This document shows positions 1 through 9,294 of a stretch of 64,000 nt of DNA, one piece after another. The position numbers and the translations under genes are program-made. The notes below the pieces were generated by a model, which saw nothing but the letters and a program-made list of their open reading frames with translations, searched no databases and was not told the DNA's origin. Source of the stretch: M55B112 sp040903745 (GTDB taxonomy: Bacteria > Bacteroidota > Bacteroidia > Bacteroidales > GCA-2748055); assembly GCA_040903745.1 (NCBI GenBank), contig JBBDUV010000006.1:135982-199981 (forward strand), read 5' to 3'. Every line of letters begins with the position of its first letter. Within the stretch, counting starts at the first letter, position 1.

Positions 1-491
1 AAATCGCGGTTAATTACCGGGATTATTGTAGAGAAATTGTTGGAGCTTGCCAGTACGATGCCGACGATTCCCTCTTCGCTGATTACTGCCATATCTCCCT
101 GAACGCCCTGTTTCTTTCCTTTGTTGATGGTGAGGTAATTGAATTGTTTATCATGGGTTTTTTGAACGATACGTGCCGGAATATAATCGTAGTCAGTATG
201 CATTGAATCGGCAGGAACTGAATCCGGCCTGGCAGCTGCGAGGAGCTCAATTCTGTTCCTCAGTGATGCGTTTTCCCTGACAAGAATTTCATTGTTCTCC
301 TTTAGATGGAGGTATTCCCGTCCCCTGGCAATCCGCTCATTAAGCCTGCCGGCGATCTCCCTGTTCATGTTTACAAGAATAGAATGCTGGAATGAATTAT
401 GGTTACTGAGAAGTACAAGGGCAAGGGCTTCCAGAACAATGAAAACCAGTACATAATTGTACTTTTTAAGGAGCCAGAGCAGCGCTCTCAT
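1..491 (-). CDS. mreC: Rod shape-determining protein MreC, 5' part only
   Basis: Reading the minus strand from the ATG at 491 gives an open frame that runs off the left edge (about 163 residues seen). It has a short cytoplasmic N-terminus, one membrane segment at about residues 11-29, a helical coiled-coil stretch at about 40-85 and the start of the beta domain. MreC is a bitopic periplasmic scaffold that links MreB filaments to the cell-wall elongation machinery. It starts 18 bases after the mreB stop on the same strand, so the two are almost certainly co-transcribed. The C-terminal half lies outside the window. The family call rests on topology, the VQGDMAVISEEGIVGIV segment and position next to mreB. 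Confidence 0.9.
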   Translation of the reverse strand, partial: MRALLWLLKKYNYVLVFIVLEALALVLLSNHNSFQHSILVNMNREIAGRLNERIARGREYLHLKENNEILVRENASLRNRIELLAAARPDSVPADSMHTDYDYIPARIVQKTHDKQFNYLTINKGKKQGVQGDMAVISEEGIVGIVLASSNNFSTIIPVINRD

Positions 492-509
492 AATTCAATG
501 GTCTATCTT

Positions 510-1529
510 TTATTTCATCAGGAACGGAAATTTTCCCACGTTTTTCAGGGCGATCCCGGTTCCTCTTGCTACTGCCTGCAGTGGATCTTCAGCGATATGA
601 AAGGGGATGGAGATTTTATCACTCAGTCTTTTGTCGAGCCCCCTTAGCAATGCTCCGCCACCTGCGAGATGGATTCCCCTAGCGACGATATCGGCATATA
701 GTTCTGGTGGTGTCTGTTCAAGCACAGAGAGCACTGCAGTTTCTACCTTTGACAAAGATTTATCCAGACAATGGGCGATCTCCTGGTAGGAGATTGGAAT
801 CTCGATGGGCATGGCAGTCATCAGGTTGGGTCCCCTGACGTTAAAATCGGCAGGTGGATCGGTCAGCTCCGGTAATGCAGATCCAACCTGTATCTTTATC
901 TCTTCAGCGGTTCTTTCACCGATCTTGATATTGTGTTGATGACGCATATAGGTCTGGATATCATTTGTGAATCCGTCGCCCGCGATCCTGATTGACTGGT
1001 TGCAAACAATCCCTCCAAGGGCGATCACTGCAATTTCTGTTGTACCACCCCCAATATCGACAACCATGCATCCGTCGGGTGCTTCTACATCAAGACCAAT
1101 ACCAATGGCGGCAGCCATGGGTTCATAGATCATATATACATCGCGGCCTCCTGCATGCTCTGCTGAATCGCGTACCGCTCTGATCTCTACCTCGGTGCTT
1201 CCGGAGGGAATGCAGACGACCATTTTCAGGGAGGGAGTGAAAAGTTTCTTTTTCTGGTTGATCATCTTGATCATCCCCCGGATCATCTGCTCTGCTGCGT
1301 GAAAATCTGCAATCACCCCATCCCTCAGGGGCCTGATGGTTTTGATGTTCTCATGGGTTTTGCCGTGCATCTGCCGTGCCTTCTCGCCAATGGCTATAAG
1401 CTTTCCCGTATGCTGGTCAATGGCTACGATAGAAGGTTCATTCACAACAACTTTGTCATTGTGTATAATGATCGTATTTGCTGTACCCAGGTCAATTGCC
1501 AGTTCCTGCTGAAATGAAAAAAATCCCAT
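510..1529 (-). CDS. mreB: Rod shape-determining protein MreB (actin-like)
   Basis: 339 residues, the normal length for MreB. The actin-fold phosphate-1 motif DLGTANT is at residues 14-20, the phosphate-2 motif DIGGGTTE is near residue 158, and the adenosine-motif region LAGGGALLRGLD is near residue 288. MreB forms membrane-associated filaments that direct lateral cell-wall synthesis and hold rod shape. It lies 15 bases after purH and 18 bases before mreC on the same strand. The order purH-mreB-mreC is common in Bacteroidota and suggests one transcript. Nothing about the protein looks abnormal. Confidence 0.97.
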   Translation of the reverse strand: MGFFSFQQELAIDLGTANTIIIHNDKVVVNEPSIVAIDQHTGKLIAIGEKARQMHGKTHENIKTIRPLRDGVIADFHAAEQMIRGMIKMINQKKKLFTPSLKMVVCIPSGSTEVEIRAVRDSAEHAGGRDVYMIYEPMAAAIGIGLDVEAPDGCMVVDIGGGTTEIAVIALGGIVCNQSIRIAGDGFTNDIQTYMRHQHNIKIGERTAEEIKIQVGSALPELTDPPADFNVRGPNLMTAMPIEIPISYQEIAHCLDKSLSKVETAVLSVLEQTPPELYADIVARGIHLAGGGALLRGLDKRLSDKISIPFHIAEDPLQAVARGTGIALKNVGKFPFLMK

Positions 1530-1544
1530 TTATCTTTTGTGTTA

Positions 1545-3068
1545 TTAATGCTTAAAATGTCTGAAACCGGTGACGACCATGCTCATACCGTTCTTATCGC
1601 AATAGTCGATCGAGTCCTGGTCCTTGATGGATCCTCCGGGCTGGATCACGGATGTTATTCCTGCTTTATGTGCAATTTCCACGCAATCGGGAAAAGGAAA
1701 GAAGGCATCTGAGGCCATGACGGCCCCACTGAGGTCAAAATTAAAGTGTTTTGCTTTTGCGATGGCTTGCTCAAGCGCATCTACCCTGGATGTTTGACCT
1801 ACACCCGATGCGAGAAGCTGTTTTCCTTTTGCAAGCACAATGGCATTTGATTTCGTATGTTTTACCAGCTTGTTGGCAAACAACAGATCTTCAATCTCCT
1901 GTTTTTCAGGCGCAATTTTTGTAACTGTTTTCAACTCTTCCGGGAGTTCTGTTTTAGCATCCCTCTCCTGTCCTATAAAGCCGTTGAGTACAGTGCGCAC
2001 ATTGGACGATTGCAGGGTACTTTCCTTCAAAACGAGAATGATCCTGTTCTTTTTTGCTTTCAGGATTTCGAGTGCCTTGTCGTCATAACCCGGAGCAATT
2101 GATACTTCAAAGAAAAGCTTGTTCATTTCGGTGGCAGTTGCAGCGTCAATCACCTTGTTGGCAATAAGGACACCTCCGAATGCAGAAACAGGATCACCTG
2201 CAAGGGCATCTGTCCAGGCCTGCGCCAGATTATTTCGCGACGCGATGCCACATGCATTGTTATGTTTGAGAATGGCAAAGGTCGTCTCACTAAAATCGTT
2301 GATCAACCCCACTGCAGCATCGATATCAAGCAGATTGTTATAGGAGATCTCCTTGCCCCAAAGTTGGTCGAACATTGTATTAAAACTGCCATAGAAGTAC
2401 CCTTCCTGGTGTGGGTTTTCTCCATAGCGAAGCTTTTTCGATTCCTGAACGCTGATTTTCAGCGAACTGCCGGCGCCACCATCAAAATAACTAAAAATCT
2501 CGCTGTCGTAATGCGATGAGATATTAAAAGCCTGCCGGGCAAAATCTTTACGGTCGTCGAAAGAGGTCTCTCCCTTTTTCTCTTCCAGCAAAGTGAGTAG
2601 ATCATTGTACTGGTTCCTTGAAGAGACAACGACCACATCATTAAAATTCTTTGCAGCAGCACGGATCAGTGAGATGCCCCCGATATCAATTTTTTCAATA
2701 ATTTCATCATCAGTAGCATTTGACATGACAGTTTCCTCAAACGGATAAAGATCAACGATGACCAGGTCGATCTGGGGAATTTCATATTCACCTATATTTT
2801 TCCTGTCATCCTCATTGTCTCTGCGCGTAAGGATGCCTCCGAATACTTTTGGATGAAGTGTTTTTACCCGGCCACCAAGAATGGAGGGATACCCGGTAAG
2901 GGTTTCAACCGGGGTAACTTTTACCCCCATTTTTTCTATGAATTGCTGGGTTCCCCCGGTAGAGTAAAGCTCCACGTTCAATTCATCAAGCTTTTGTATG
3001 ATCTTTTCAAGGTTGTCTTTATAGAAGACAGAGATCAATGCAGAACGGATTTTCTTTGATGTACTCAT
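1545..3068 (-). CDS. purH: Bifunctional AICAR transformylase / IMP cyclohydrolase
   Basis: 507 residues. The N-terminal part (about 1-200) is the MGS-like IMP cyclohydrolase domain, starting with KKIRSALISVFYK and STGGT. The rest is the AICAR formyltransferase domain with the hallmark KHNNACGIA segment and a PFPD segment near the C-terminus. The protein catalyses the last two steps of de novo purine synthesis, turning AICAR plus 10-formyl-THF into FAICAR and then IMP. It is the first gene of the probable purH-mreB-mreC transcript. A -7-like element on this strand lies about 125 bases upstream. The call is secure. Confidence 0.98.
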   Translation of the reverse strand: MSTSKKIRSALISVFYKDNLEKIIQKLDELNVELYSTGGTQQFIEKMGVKVTPVETLTGYPSILGGRVKTLHPKVFGGILTRRDNEDDRKNIGEYEIPQIDLVIVDLYPFEETVMSNATDDEIIEKIDIGGISLIRAAAKNFNDVVVVSSRNQYNDLLTLLEEKKGETSFDDRKDFARQAFNISSHYDSEIFSYFDGGAGSSLKISVQESKKLRYGENPHQEGYFYGSFNTMFDQLWGKEISYNNLLDIDAAVGLINDFSETTFAILKHNNACGIASRNNLAQAWTDALAGDPVSAFGGVLIANKVIDAATATEMNKLFFEVSIAPGYDDKALEILKAKKNRIILVLKESTLQSSNVRTVLNGFIGQERDAKTELPEELKTVTKIAPEKQEIEDLLFANKLVKHTKSNAIVLAKGKQLLASGVGQTSRVDALEQAIAKAKHFNFDLSGAVMASDAFFPFPDCVEIAHKAGITSVIQPGGSIKDQDSIDYCDKNGMSMVVTGFRHFKH

Positions 3069-3193
3069 ACGTAATAGTTATGCCTGTTATTCAGTTCGTA
3101 AATTATGGAGTGGTGAATGTACCTAAAATATGCTTTTTCAGCAACTATTTATAAAGTTGAAAGTATTGTTTTATCTTGCATGAAATTCAGATG

Positions 3194-3201
3194 CAAAAAT
3201 A
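3194..3201 (-). promoter_or_regulatory. Possible -7 element upstream of purH
   Basis: The minus strand reads TATTTTTG here, an exact match to the Bacteroidota -7 consensus TAnnTTTG. No convincing -33 TTG lies at the usual spacing, and the implied leader of about 120 bases is long. This is a weak prediction. Confidence 0.3.
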
Positions 3202-3234
3202 GCAATCCTTTTTCGAGTTCCTAACATTGGTAGA

Positions 3235-3621
3235 ATGATTATTTTCAGGTTGTTTTATGAAAGTATAGCGATGGCATTTCAGACGTTTCGTGGGAACAGA
3301 CTGCGGTCGGCCCTAACGCTGCTTGGAATTACCATTGGCATTTTTGCTATTATATCTGTATTTACAGCTGTCGATTCTTTTGAAATGAATATACGTGAGA
3401 GTGTCTCTGCTCTGGGGGATGATGTTGTTTATATTCAGAAATGGCCATGGGGACCGGAAGAAGGTGCAGAGGAATATGCCTGGTGGAAATACCTCAACAG
3501 GCCATTGGTAACGCAGGAGGAGAATGATTATATCAGGCGGTATTCAAAACTTGCCTCCGAGTCATGCCTGGTTGCCACCTCCCGGAGAACGGTCAGATAT
3601 TTGAACAACACAACTTTCTGA
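3235..3621 (+). pseudogene. N-terminal fragment of a MacB/FtsX-type ABC transporter permease
   Basis: The 128 residues match only the beginning of a MacB-like permease: a short cytoplasmic lead (RLFYESIAMAFQTFRGNRLR), the first membrane segment (about residues 27-47) and the start of the periplasmic domain. Full-length relatives are about 400 residues with three further membrane segments, all missing here. The frame ends in a stop at 3621, just before an interspersed repeat (about 3630-3860), so insertion of or recombination at the repeat may have removed the rest. No ATPase partner gene is nearby. It is best read as a non-functional remnant. Confidence 0.75.
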
Positions 3622-3629
3622 TCCATCCT

Positions 3630-3858
3630 CCGACTCTATGGACACCCTCTAATTAGAGCCTATCAATAGAGTCAGGTGTTTGAGCTAGAACCGAGCTTGC
3701 GAGCTCGACGAAGCCAAAACTGGATGTTTTTACCAGTGGCTTGCAAGAAGGCGTCAAGAGCAAGGCATGCGATGACTGAAAAGCAGGAGTTTACCAAGCG
3801 TAAATGACTGTTTTGAAGTCGAGCATAACGCAGCTATTGACGTTTTCTTGCAGCCACT
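3630..3858 (-). repeat. Interspersed repeat, copy A
   Basis: Read on the minus strand, this non-coding stretch begins GCAAGAAAACGTCAA (3858 side) and shares the words CTGCGTTAT and CAGTCATTTAC, in the same order, with the plus-strand stretch at 63451-63725. It contains small palindromes, including CTCTAATTAGAG near 3646 and GAGCTTGCGAGCTC near 3690. The far end is imprecise. It separates the truncated permease from mgtE and carries no recognisable gene. Confidence 0.5.
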
Positions 3859-3860
3859 AA

Positions 3861-5225
3861 TCAGATCAGAAAGACGTCGTATAATACCCTTCCCATCAGG
3901 AAATAAATAAAGAGGCCCATAATGTCGTTTGTTGTTGTGATGAATGGTCCGGTGGCAAGGGCCGGGTCGAGCTTCATTTTGTTGAGAACCAGGGGAATTA
4001 TTGTTCCGAATATAGCGGCAAAGATAATTACTGCAAACAGGGAAAAACTTACTGTATAGGTAAGAGCGAGGCCCTCTTTCATAATTAGGTTATATGCCAG
4101 AAGCAGAGCGGATAGTATGAGTCCGTTCATGATGGCAACCAGAAATTCTTTCACCAGTTTCCTGAATGTGCTCTCCAGTCCGAGGCTGTTACTGGCGAGT
4201 CCCTGAACGATGATTGCCGATGATTGTATCCCTACATTTCCGGCCATGGCACCGATTAGCGGGATAAAAAAGGCCATCTCCGGATTCAGCTTAATGTCTC
4301 CTTCGAAATTTGAGATCAATGCTGCGACCAACACTCCTCCTATCAATCCAATGATGAGCCAGGGGAGCCTGGCGCGTGAAAGTCGCAGAGGTGAGTCGGT
4401 GGTTTCCACATCTGAGGAGATACCGGATGCCATCTGGTAATCTTTCTCCGCCTCATCCCTGATTACATCTACGATATCGTCAATGGTAATTCTTCCCAGT
4501 AGTCTTCCTATGCTATCCACTACCGGTAATACTACCAGGTCATACTTCTCCATGATCTGTGCAACCTCCTCTGAAGGGGTATCTGTCCTGACAGACCTTA
4601 CATCCTTTTCATAAATTTCTCTGATAATGGTGCTTCCGGTTGCCATGATCATGGCCTTCATCGAAACGATACCCTTGAAGATATTATCATCGTTCACTAC
4701 ATATACATAATAGAGCTCATCCACCTCCTCTGCCTGCTTGCGCATCTCTTTCAGACAGGTTGTGAGGTTCCAGGCTTCATTGACCTTGATCAACTCCTTG
4801 GCCATCAGTCCACCCGCCGTGTTTTCGTCGTACGACAGCAAATCAACAATATCACCGGCCTGTTCAATATCCTTCAGATGCTTCAGAACTTCCTGTTTGA
4901 CAGATTCATCCAGATCGGCCATCACGTCTGCAGCATCGTCGGAATCCATGTTGTGGATGAACTGACTTGCAATCTCCTCTGCCGGAAGTGCTTTCAGGAA
5001 ACGTTCCCTGTCGTCCTCTTCCAGTTCCACCAGCACGTCGGAAGCTACTTCAGGATCCAGGATCATGTAGAGGTATTTCGCCTCTTCCATATTGAGCTCC
5101 TCATAGATCTCAGCAATATCAGCCGGGTGAAGCTCGCTCATCATTGCAAGAGCAGCCTTCTCATCCTTGGCTTCAATGATCGCCCTGAGTTCACTGATAT
5201 ATTCCCTGGTTAGTTCCAGCTTCAT
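3861..5225 (-). CDS. mgtE: Magnesium transporter MgtE
   Basis: 454 residues from the ATG at 5225 (MKLELTREYISEL). An upstream in-frame ATG at 5267 would overlap rsmA and adds residues unlike the family. The order is a helical N domain (about 1-125), two CBS domains (about 130-255) and five membrane segments at about 275-454, starting PWLIIGLIGG. MgtE is a homodimeric Mg2+ channel gated by intracellular Mg2+ through its N and CBS domains. It lies 22 bases after rsmA on the same strand and is probably co-transcribed with it. The gene ends next to repeat copy A. Confidence 0.95.
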   Translation of the reverse strand: MKLELTREYISELRAIIEAKDEKAALAMMSELHPADIAEIYEELNMEEAKYLYMILDPEVASDVLVELEEDDRERFLKALPAEEIASQFIHNMDSDDAADVMADLDESVKQEVLKHLKDIEQAGDIVDLLSYDENTAGGLMAKELIKVNEAWNLTTCLKEMRKQAEEVDELYYVYVVNDDNIFKGIVSMKAMIMATGSTIIREIYEKDVRSVRTDTPSEEVAQIMEKYDLVVLPVVDSIGRLLGRITIDDIVDVIRDEAEKDYQMASGISSDVETTDSPLRLSRARLPWLIIGLIGGVLVAALISNFEGDIKLNPEMAFFIPLIGAMAGNVGIQSSAIIVQGLASNSLGLESTFRKLVKEFLVAIMNGLILSALLLAYNLIMKEGLALTYTVSFSLFAVIIFAAIFGTIIPLVLNKMKLDPALATGPFITTTNDIMGLFIYFLMGRVLYDVFLI

Positions 5226-5247
5226 AGTTTTGCACTGATCGGATGAG

Positions 5248-6015
5248 CTACATCCTTGATTCAACAAAGTTCGTTAATGAGACAAAATCCTCAACACCCA
5301 ACTGTTCCGGTTTTTTCGACAACAGTTCATTTTCATCCCCCAAAGTTAGTAAAATTGTCCTTAAAGAGTTGCGTAACGTTTTCCTACGTTGATTAAAGGC
5401 GGTCTTTACCACCCTGAAAAACAATTTTTCATCGCAACCCAATTTTTGCGTCTTGTTTCTGTTTAAAGTGATCACGGAAGAGGTAACCTTTGGGGGAGGG
5501 AAGAAAGAGCCTGGTTTTACATTGAACCTGAACCTGGTATCATAGTAGGCCTGAAGCAGTACAGAAAGTATCCCGTAAGTCTTTGATCCGGGGGGTGCAA
5601 CAATTCGCTCCGCGACCTCCTTCTGTATCATACATACCACAGATTGTATGTACTGCCGCTGTTCCAGAACCCTGAAAAAAATCTGGCTTGATATATTATA
5701 GGGGAAATTACCGATGATATGCAGGCCCTCCTCATGAAAGTGATTTTCGTCCATTTTTAGAAAATCTTCTCCGACTATTGTCTCCTTCAGCTCCGGATAT
5801 TTTCGGACCAGATAATTTACTGATTCACTGTCGATCTCAACAGGTATAAGCTTTTTTATGTTCTCCCGGATCAGATAATAGGTGAGAATTCCTTTTCCCG
5901 GGCCAATTTCCATCACAATTTTCGCTTTATCTTCCGGCAATAATTTTACAACCCTTTCTGCTATGGAAGGATCGGTGAGAAAGTGCTGACCAAGATGTTT
6001 CTTTGGATAAACCAT
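5248..6015 (-). CDS. rsmA: 16S rRNA (adenine1518/1519-N6) dimethyltransferase
   Basis: From the ATG at 6015 the protein is 255 residues and begins MVYPKKHLGQHFLTD, the classic RsmA/KsgA start. A further upstream ATG at 6048 is less likely. The SAM-binding motif EIGPGKGILTYYL is near residue 37 and the catalytic NFPYNIS motif near residue 104. The enzyme dimethylates two adenines in the 3' terminal helix of 16S rRNA during 30S maturation, and its loss gives kasugamycin resistance. It is divergent from the PatB-like gene and upstream of mgtE. Confidence 0.97.
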   Translation of the reverse strand: MVYPKKHLGQHFLTDPSIAERVVKLLPEDKAKIVMEIGPGKGILTYYLIRENIKKLIPVEIDSESVNYLVRKYPELKETIVGEDFLKMDENHFHEEGLHIIGNFPYNISSQIFFRVLEQRQYIQSVVCMIQKEVAERIVAPPGSKTYGILSVLLQAYYDTRFRFNVKPGSFFPPPKVTSSVITLNRNKTQKLGCDEKLFFRVVKTAFNQRRKTLRNSLRTILLTLGDENELLSKKPEQLGVEDFVSLTNFVESRM

Positions 6016-6037
6016 GAAGATAAAGATAGATTTCTTA

Positions 6038-6067
6038 TTCAGACGCAATTTATAAATATTAAATTTG
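6038..6067 (+). promoter_or_regulatory. Probable promoter of the PatB-like gene
   Basis: The -7 element TAAATTTG (6060-6067) matches TAnnTTTG exactly. A TTC at 6038-6040, one base off the -33 TTG, precedes it by 19 bases. The start codon lies 21 bases downstream. Confidence 0.45.
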
Positions 6068-6088
6068 AATTTTACTCAATAAAAGAAT

Positions 6089-7282
6089 ATGGACTACAAT
6101 TTTGATAAGATCATCGACAGGCGGGGAACAGACTCTGTAAAGCACGACATTTTGAAATCGCTTTACGGCCGGGAGGATATTATTCCAATGTGGGTTGCTG
6201 ACATGGATTTTGAAGTTCCCGTTTTCATCAGGGAGGCGGTAATGCAGAGAGCAAAACATGAAGTTTATGGTTACACTATCCGTCCGAAACGCTTTTACGA
6301 GACTATCGCAGGATGGTTATCTGCCAGACATGGATGGGAGGTAGATCCGGGACAGATAGACTTCAGTCCGGGAGTTGTGCCTGCCCTTGTATTGGCTGTG
6401 CTTGGATTTACTGAGCCCGGCGATAAAGTTCTTGTGCAGACACCCGTCTATTTTCCGTTTTTCTCTTCAATTGAGAATCATGGAAGGGTGCTTGTAAATA
6501 ATCAGCTTTGCGACGAGCAGGGCATTTATACGATTGATTTCAGTGATTTGGAAGAAAAATTCAGCAAAGGGGTAAAGATGATGCTGTTTTGTCATCCGCA
6601 TAACCCCGTAGGAAGGGCCTGGAATAAAGGAGAGCTGACACAACTTGCTGAGCTGGCAATCAAATACAATGTACTGATAATCAGCGATGAGATCCATTCA
6701 GATCTTTTACTTTTCGGGCATAAACATATACCTTTTACCACGATTAGTAATGAAATTGCCATGCAGACAATTACATGCATCGCACCGAGCAAAACCTTTA
6801 ACCTTGCCGGTCTGCATACAGCAGCTGTTGTGATCCAAAATCCGGCGTTGAAAAAGAGGTATGAAAAGGTTCTGGATGACATACATGTCGGGGGAGGAAA
6901 CCTTTTCGGGTTTGTTGCTCTTGAAGCAGCTTATACCCATGGAGCTGCATGGCTTGACCAGCTGAACGGATACCTTGAAAAGAACTATTTGTTTCTTAGA
7001 AATCATCTTGAAACAGAGCTGCCATTTGTCAGAGTCAGTCCACTTGAAGCAACCTACCTTGCCTGGCTTAATTTCGAGACTTTGGGAATGAATGATAGAG
7101 AATTGATGAAGTTTATGGTCGCTAAGGCGAAGGTCGGATTGGTGGACGGTCCCAGGTTTGGTGCAGGAGGGGAACAATACCTTCGTATGAATATCGGTAC
7201 TCCGCAGGCAGTTTTAAAGCAGGCACTTGAGCAGATAACAGGAGCGATTAGGGAAAATCTCCCGGAAATGTTTTACATTTAA
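6089..7282 (+). CDS. PatB/MalY-type PLP-dependent C-S lyase or aminotransferase
   Basis: 397 residues, a fold-type I PLP enzyme. It starts with the PatB/MalY signature region (RRGTDSVKHD, MWVADMDFEVP), has the PLP-aspartate region SDEIHSDL near residue 200 and the Schiff-base lysine Lys235 in APSKTFNLAGLH. Relatives are cystathionine beta-lyases or cysteine-S-conjugate beta-lyases that release ammonia, pyruvate and a thiol, and a few act as aminotransferases. The substrate cannot be fixed from sequence. It is followed after 15 bases by a membrane GAF protein on the same strand, so the pair may share a transcript. Confidence 0.85.
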   Translation: MDYNFDKIIDRRGTDSVKHDILKSLYGREDIIPMWVADMDFEVPVFIREAVMQRAKHEVYGYTIRPKRFYETIAGWLSARHGWEVDPGQIDFSPGVVPALVLAVLGFTEPGDKVLVQTPVYFPFFSSIENHGRVLVNNQLCDEQGIYTIDFSDLEEKFSKGVKMMLFCHPHNPVGRAWNKGELTQLAELAIKYNVLIISDEIHSDLLLFGHKHIPFTTISNEIAMQTITCIAPSKTFNLAGLHTAAVVIQNPALKKRYEKVLDDIHVGGGNLFGFVALEAAYTHGAAWLDQLNGYLEKNYLFLRNHLETELPFVRVSPLEATYLAWLNFETLGMNDRELMKFMVAKAKVGLVDGPRFGAGGEQYLRMNIGTPQAVLKQALEQITGAIRENLPEMFYI

Positions 7283-7297
7283 GCAGCGGTTTTTCAG

Positions 7298-8272
7298 ATG
7301 ATAAAAAGAAATTCCATATTACTTCCGGCACTTATTTATGTCATCGTATTGCTTGGATTGCTGGTGATGATCGCTTTCTACCGTGACACAGAAGGTAAAA
7401 TCCTTTTGTTCCTCGTTTCAGGGGCCATTATCCTTCTCCTATCAGGAGTGCTCTGTTTCTTCTTCTTTATTTATCTTCCGTTGTCGGGCCTGAAGGAAAA
7501 GATGAATTCAATCTCCAGGGCCGAGCCTGTTAAAAGAGAGAAAAATTATGAAGTGTTTGAGTTCAAACAGATGGCATTGGCATTGCAGCGGCACTTAAAG
7601 CGGCTCAACGAGATAACATATATTGCGAGTGATCTATCGAAAGGTAAAATTGAAGATAATTTTAAGGCGATGGGTGAGCAGGATGCGATTGGCCATGCTA
7701 TCCTGAAATTAAAAGAGGGTATAATCCGGTCCAAAAAAGATGCCCTTGAAAGAAGGAGGCTGGATGAACAGCAAAACTGGGCATCCTCCGGATTGGCCAG
7801 ATTTGGTGAGATACTGCGTGATTTTGAGCAAAATTTGGGTGATTCTACGAATACCTTTATTCGTGAATTGGTTAAATACGTTGATGTGGAGGCGGGTGGA
7901 TTCTTTTTAATGAAGAGAAGCAATGAAGGTAATCAGGTTCTGCAACTGACCGGATTTTATGCGTTTGACCGTGAAAAGCAGCTTTCAAAAAACTACCTGC
8001 CGGGTGAGGGGCTGGTTGGTCGTTGTGCGGTGGAAAAGCTGAGCATTCTGATTACCGATGTTCCCGCAGACTATATCCGCATTCGTTCGGGGATGGGGGA
8101 AGATTATCCATCGACACTCTTGTTGGTACCGGTCATGTTCGATGATGAGGTCGCGGGAGTAATTGAGCTGGCTTCTTTTGGGGAGATTGAGCAATACAAG
8201 ATAGATTTTCTGGAATCGTTAGGAAAAAGTGCTGCAGCTGTTATTTCCAAATTACAGATTTCGAACAATTAA
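7298..8272 (+). CDS. Membrane-anchored GAF-domain protein
   Basis: 324 residues. Two membrane segments lie at about residues 8-27 and 33-57 with almost no periplasmic loop. A HAMP-like helical linker and coiled coil (about 60-165) and a C-terminal GAF domain (about 170-320) follow. No kinase, cyclase, GGDEF or methyl-accepting output domain is present, so it looks like a sensor or adaptor half whose partner is elsewhere. The layout resembles the N-terminal part of Bacteroidota hybrid histidine kinases. The frame closes normally, so truncation is not shown. The ligand is unknown. Confidence 0.7.
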   Translation: MIKRNSILLPALIYVIVLLGLLVMIAFYRDTEGKILLFLVSGAIILLLSGVLCFFFFIYLPLSGLKEKMNSISRAEPVKREKNYEVFEFKQMALALQRHLKRLNEITYIASDLSKGKIEDNFKAMGEQDAIGHAILKLKEGIIRSKKDALERRRLDEQQNWASSGLARFGEILRDFEQNLGDSTNTFIRELVKYVDVEAGGFFLMKRSNEGNQVLQLTGFYAFDREKQLSKNYLPGEGLVGRCAVEKLSILITDVPADYIRIRSGMGEDYPSTLLLVPVMFDDEVAGVIELASFGEIEQYKIDFLESLGKSAAAVISKLQISNN

Positions 8273-8370
8273 GCAGCGTTTGCAGGCTCGGTCCTTATCA
8301 AGCACATAATGATATTGCGAGTTTCAGACTCACTGAGCTTGTAAAGCCGGTTCTTCCTGGTACGATTTGT

Positions 8371-9294
8371 TTAGTTGGTTGCTATTTTTTTCTTCCTGAT
8401 TTTCCCCCAGGAAAGGATAATCACCCCGAAGATGGTCACTATGCCTCCAAATACCTGAAGGTACGTTGGCAGAATGGAGAGGTAGATCATAGAACCGAGC
8501 AGCACGAACAGTCCACGCGTGGCCTGTATGATCATGGTCCTGGAGGCCTCGATAAACTTCAGCGCTGAATATTGTGCCAGTCCGGTTAAAAATGGACCGA
8601 GGATGGAGCCGGCAATGGTATTGAAGATGGCGCTCCCCGGTACAGCCAGGCTTTCCTGCCGCACCAGGACAGCTGTCAACGCAAAGGTAAAGAGGAAGAC
8701 CACCCTGTTGATGGTAAGGATGCTCGGGTGCAGTTTTTTGATATTTTTCTTTGAGAAGACGATGCTGGTTGACAGGAAAAGCGAGGAGAGCAGGATCCAG
8801 CCACTGCCGTTGCTGAAAAACTGGGCGACAGTCATATCGCGGGTATAGGTGATCATAACTACTCCCCCGATGGTCAGAAGGATTCCGATGGCCTCTGCGG
8901 TGGTGAATCTTTCGCCCAGGTAGCGGATCCCGAAGAGGGTTACAAAAATTGGGGTGGCATTAGAGAGAAAGGAGACGACTGCCGGATTTTCGGCCAACTG
9001 GATTGCGAGGAACAGGGAGAGTGCAGCACCCAGTTCAAGGAGGCCGATGACCAGCAGGTTGAGCCTTGATCCTCTTTCGAGTTGTGGAATTTTTTTGATC
9101 ATCCCGGTGGAGAAGATATAGATTCCGCTCCACAGCAGGGCGAATCCAAACCAGTAGAACTGGAACTGGAAAAAGTTTATCTCTAGCAATGCAGCTTTAG
9201 AGAATACATACACATTGGCCATCCCCAGGGTTGCCAGGAAAGCCAGGCCGATGCCTTTTACCGCGGGACTAAGATTGAATAAAAAATTTTTCAT
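8371..9294 (-). CDS. EamA/DMT-family transporter
   Basis: 307 residues from the ATG at 9294 (MKNFLFNLSPAVKG), with about ten hydrophobic helices in two EamA repeats, the usual size for drug/metabolite-transporter family permeases. These inner-membrane proteins export or import small metabolites, and this sequence does not show the substrate. The upstream ATG at 9354 is rejected because it would translate through a terminator-like hairpin whose T-run abuts the 9294 start. The gene follows pgi on the same strand after a 137-base leader with several hairpins, so expression may be controlled by attenuation. Confidence 0.85.
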   Translation of the reverse strand: MKNFLFNLSPAVKGIGLAFLATLGMANVYVFSKAALLEINFFQFQFYWFGFALLWSGIYIFSTGMIKKIPQLERGSRLNLLVIGLLELGAALSLFLAIQLAENPAVVSFLSNATPIFVTLFGIRYLGERFTTAEAIGILLTIGGVVMITYTRDMTVAQFFSNGSGWILLSSLFLSTSIVFSKKNIKKLHPSILTINRVVFLFTFALTAVLVRQESLAVPGSAIFNTIAGSILGPFLTGLAQYSALKFIEASRTMIIQATRGLFVLLGSMIYLSILPTYLQVFGGIVTIFGVIILSWGKIRKKKIATN

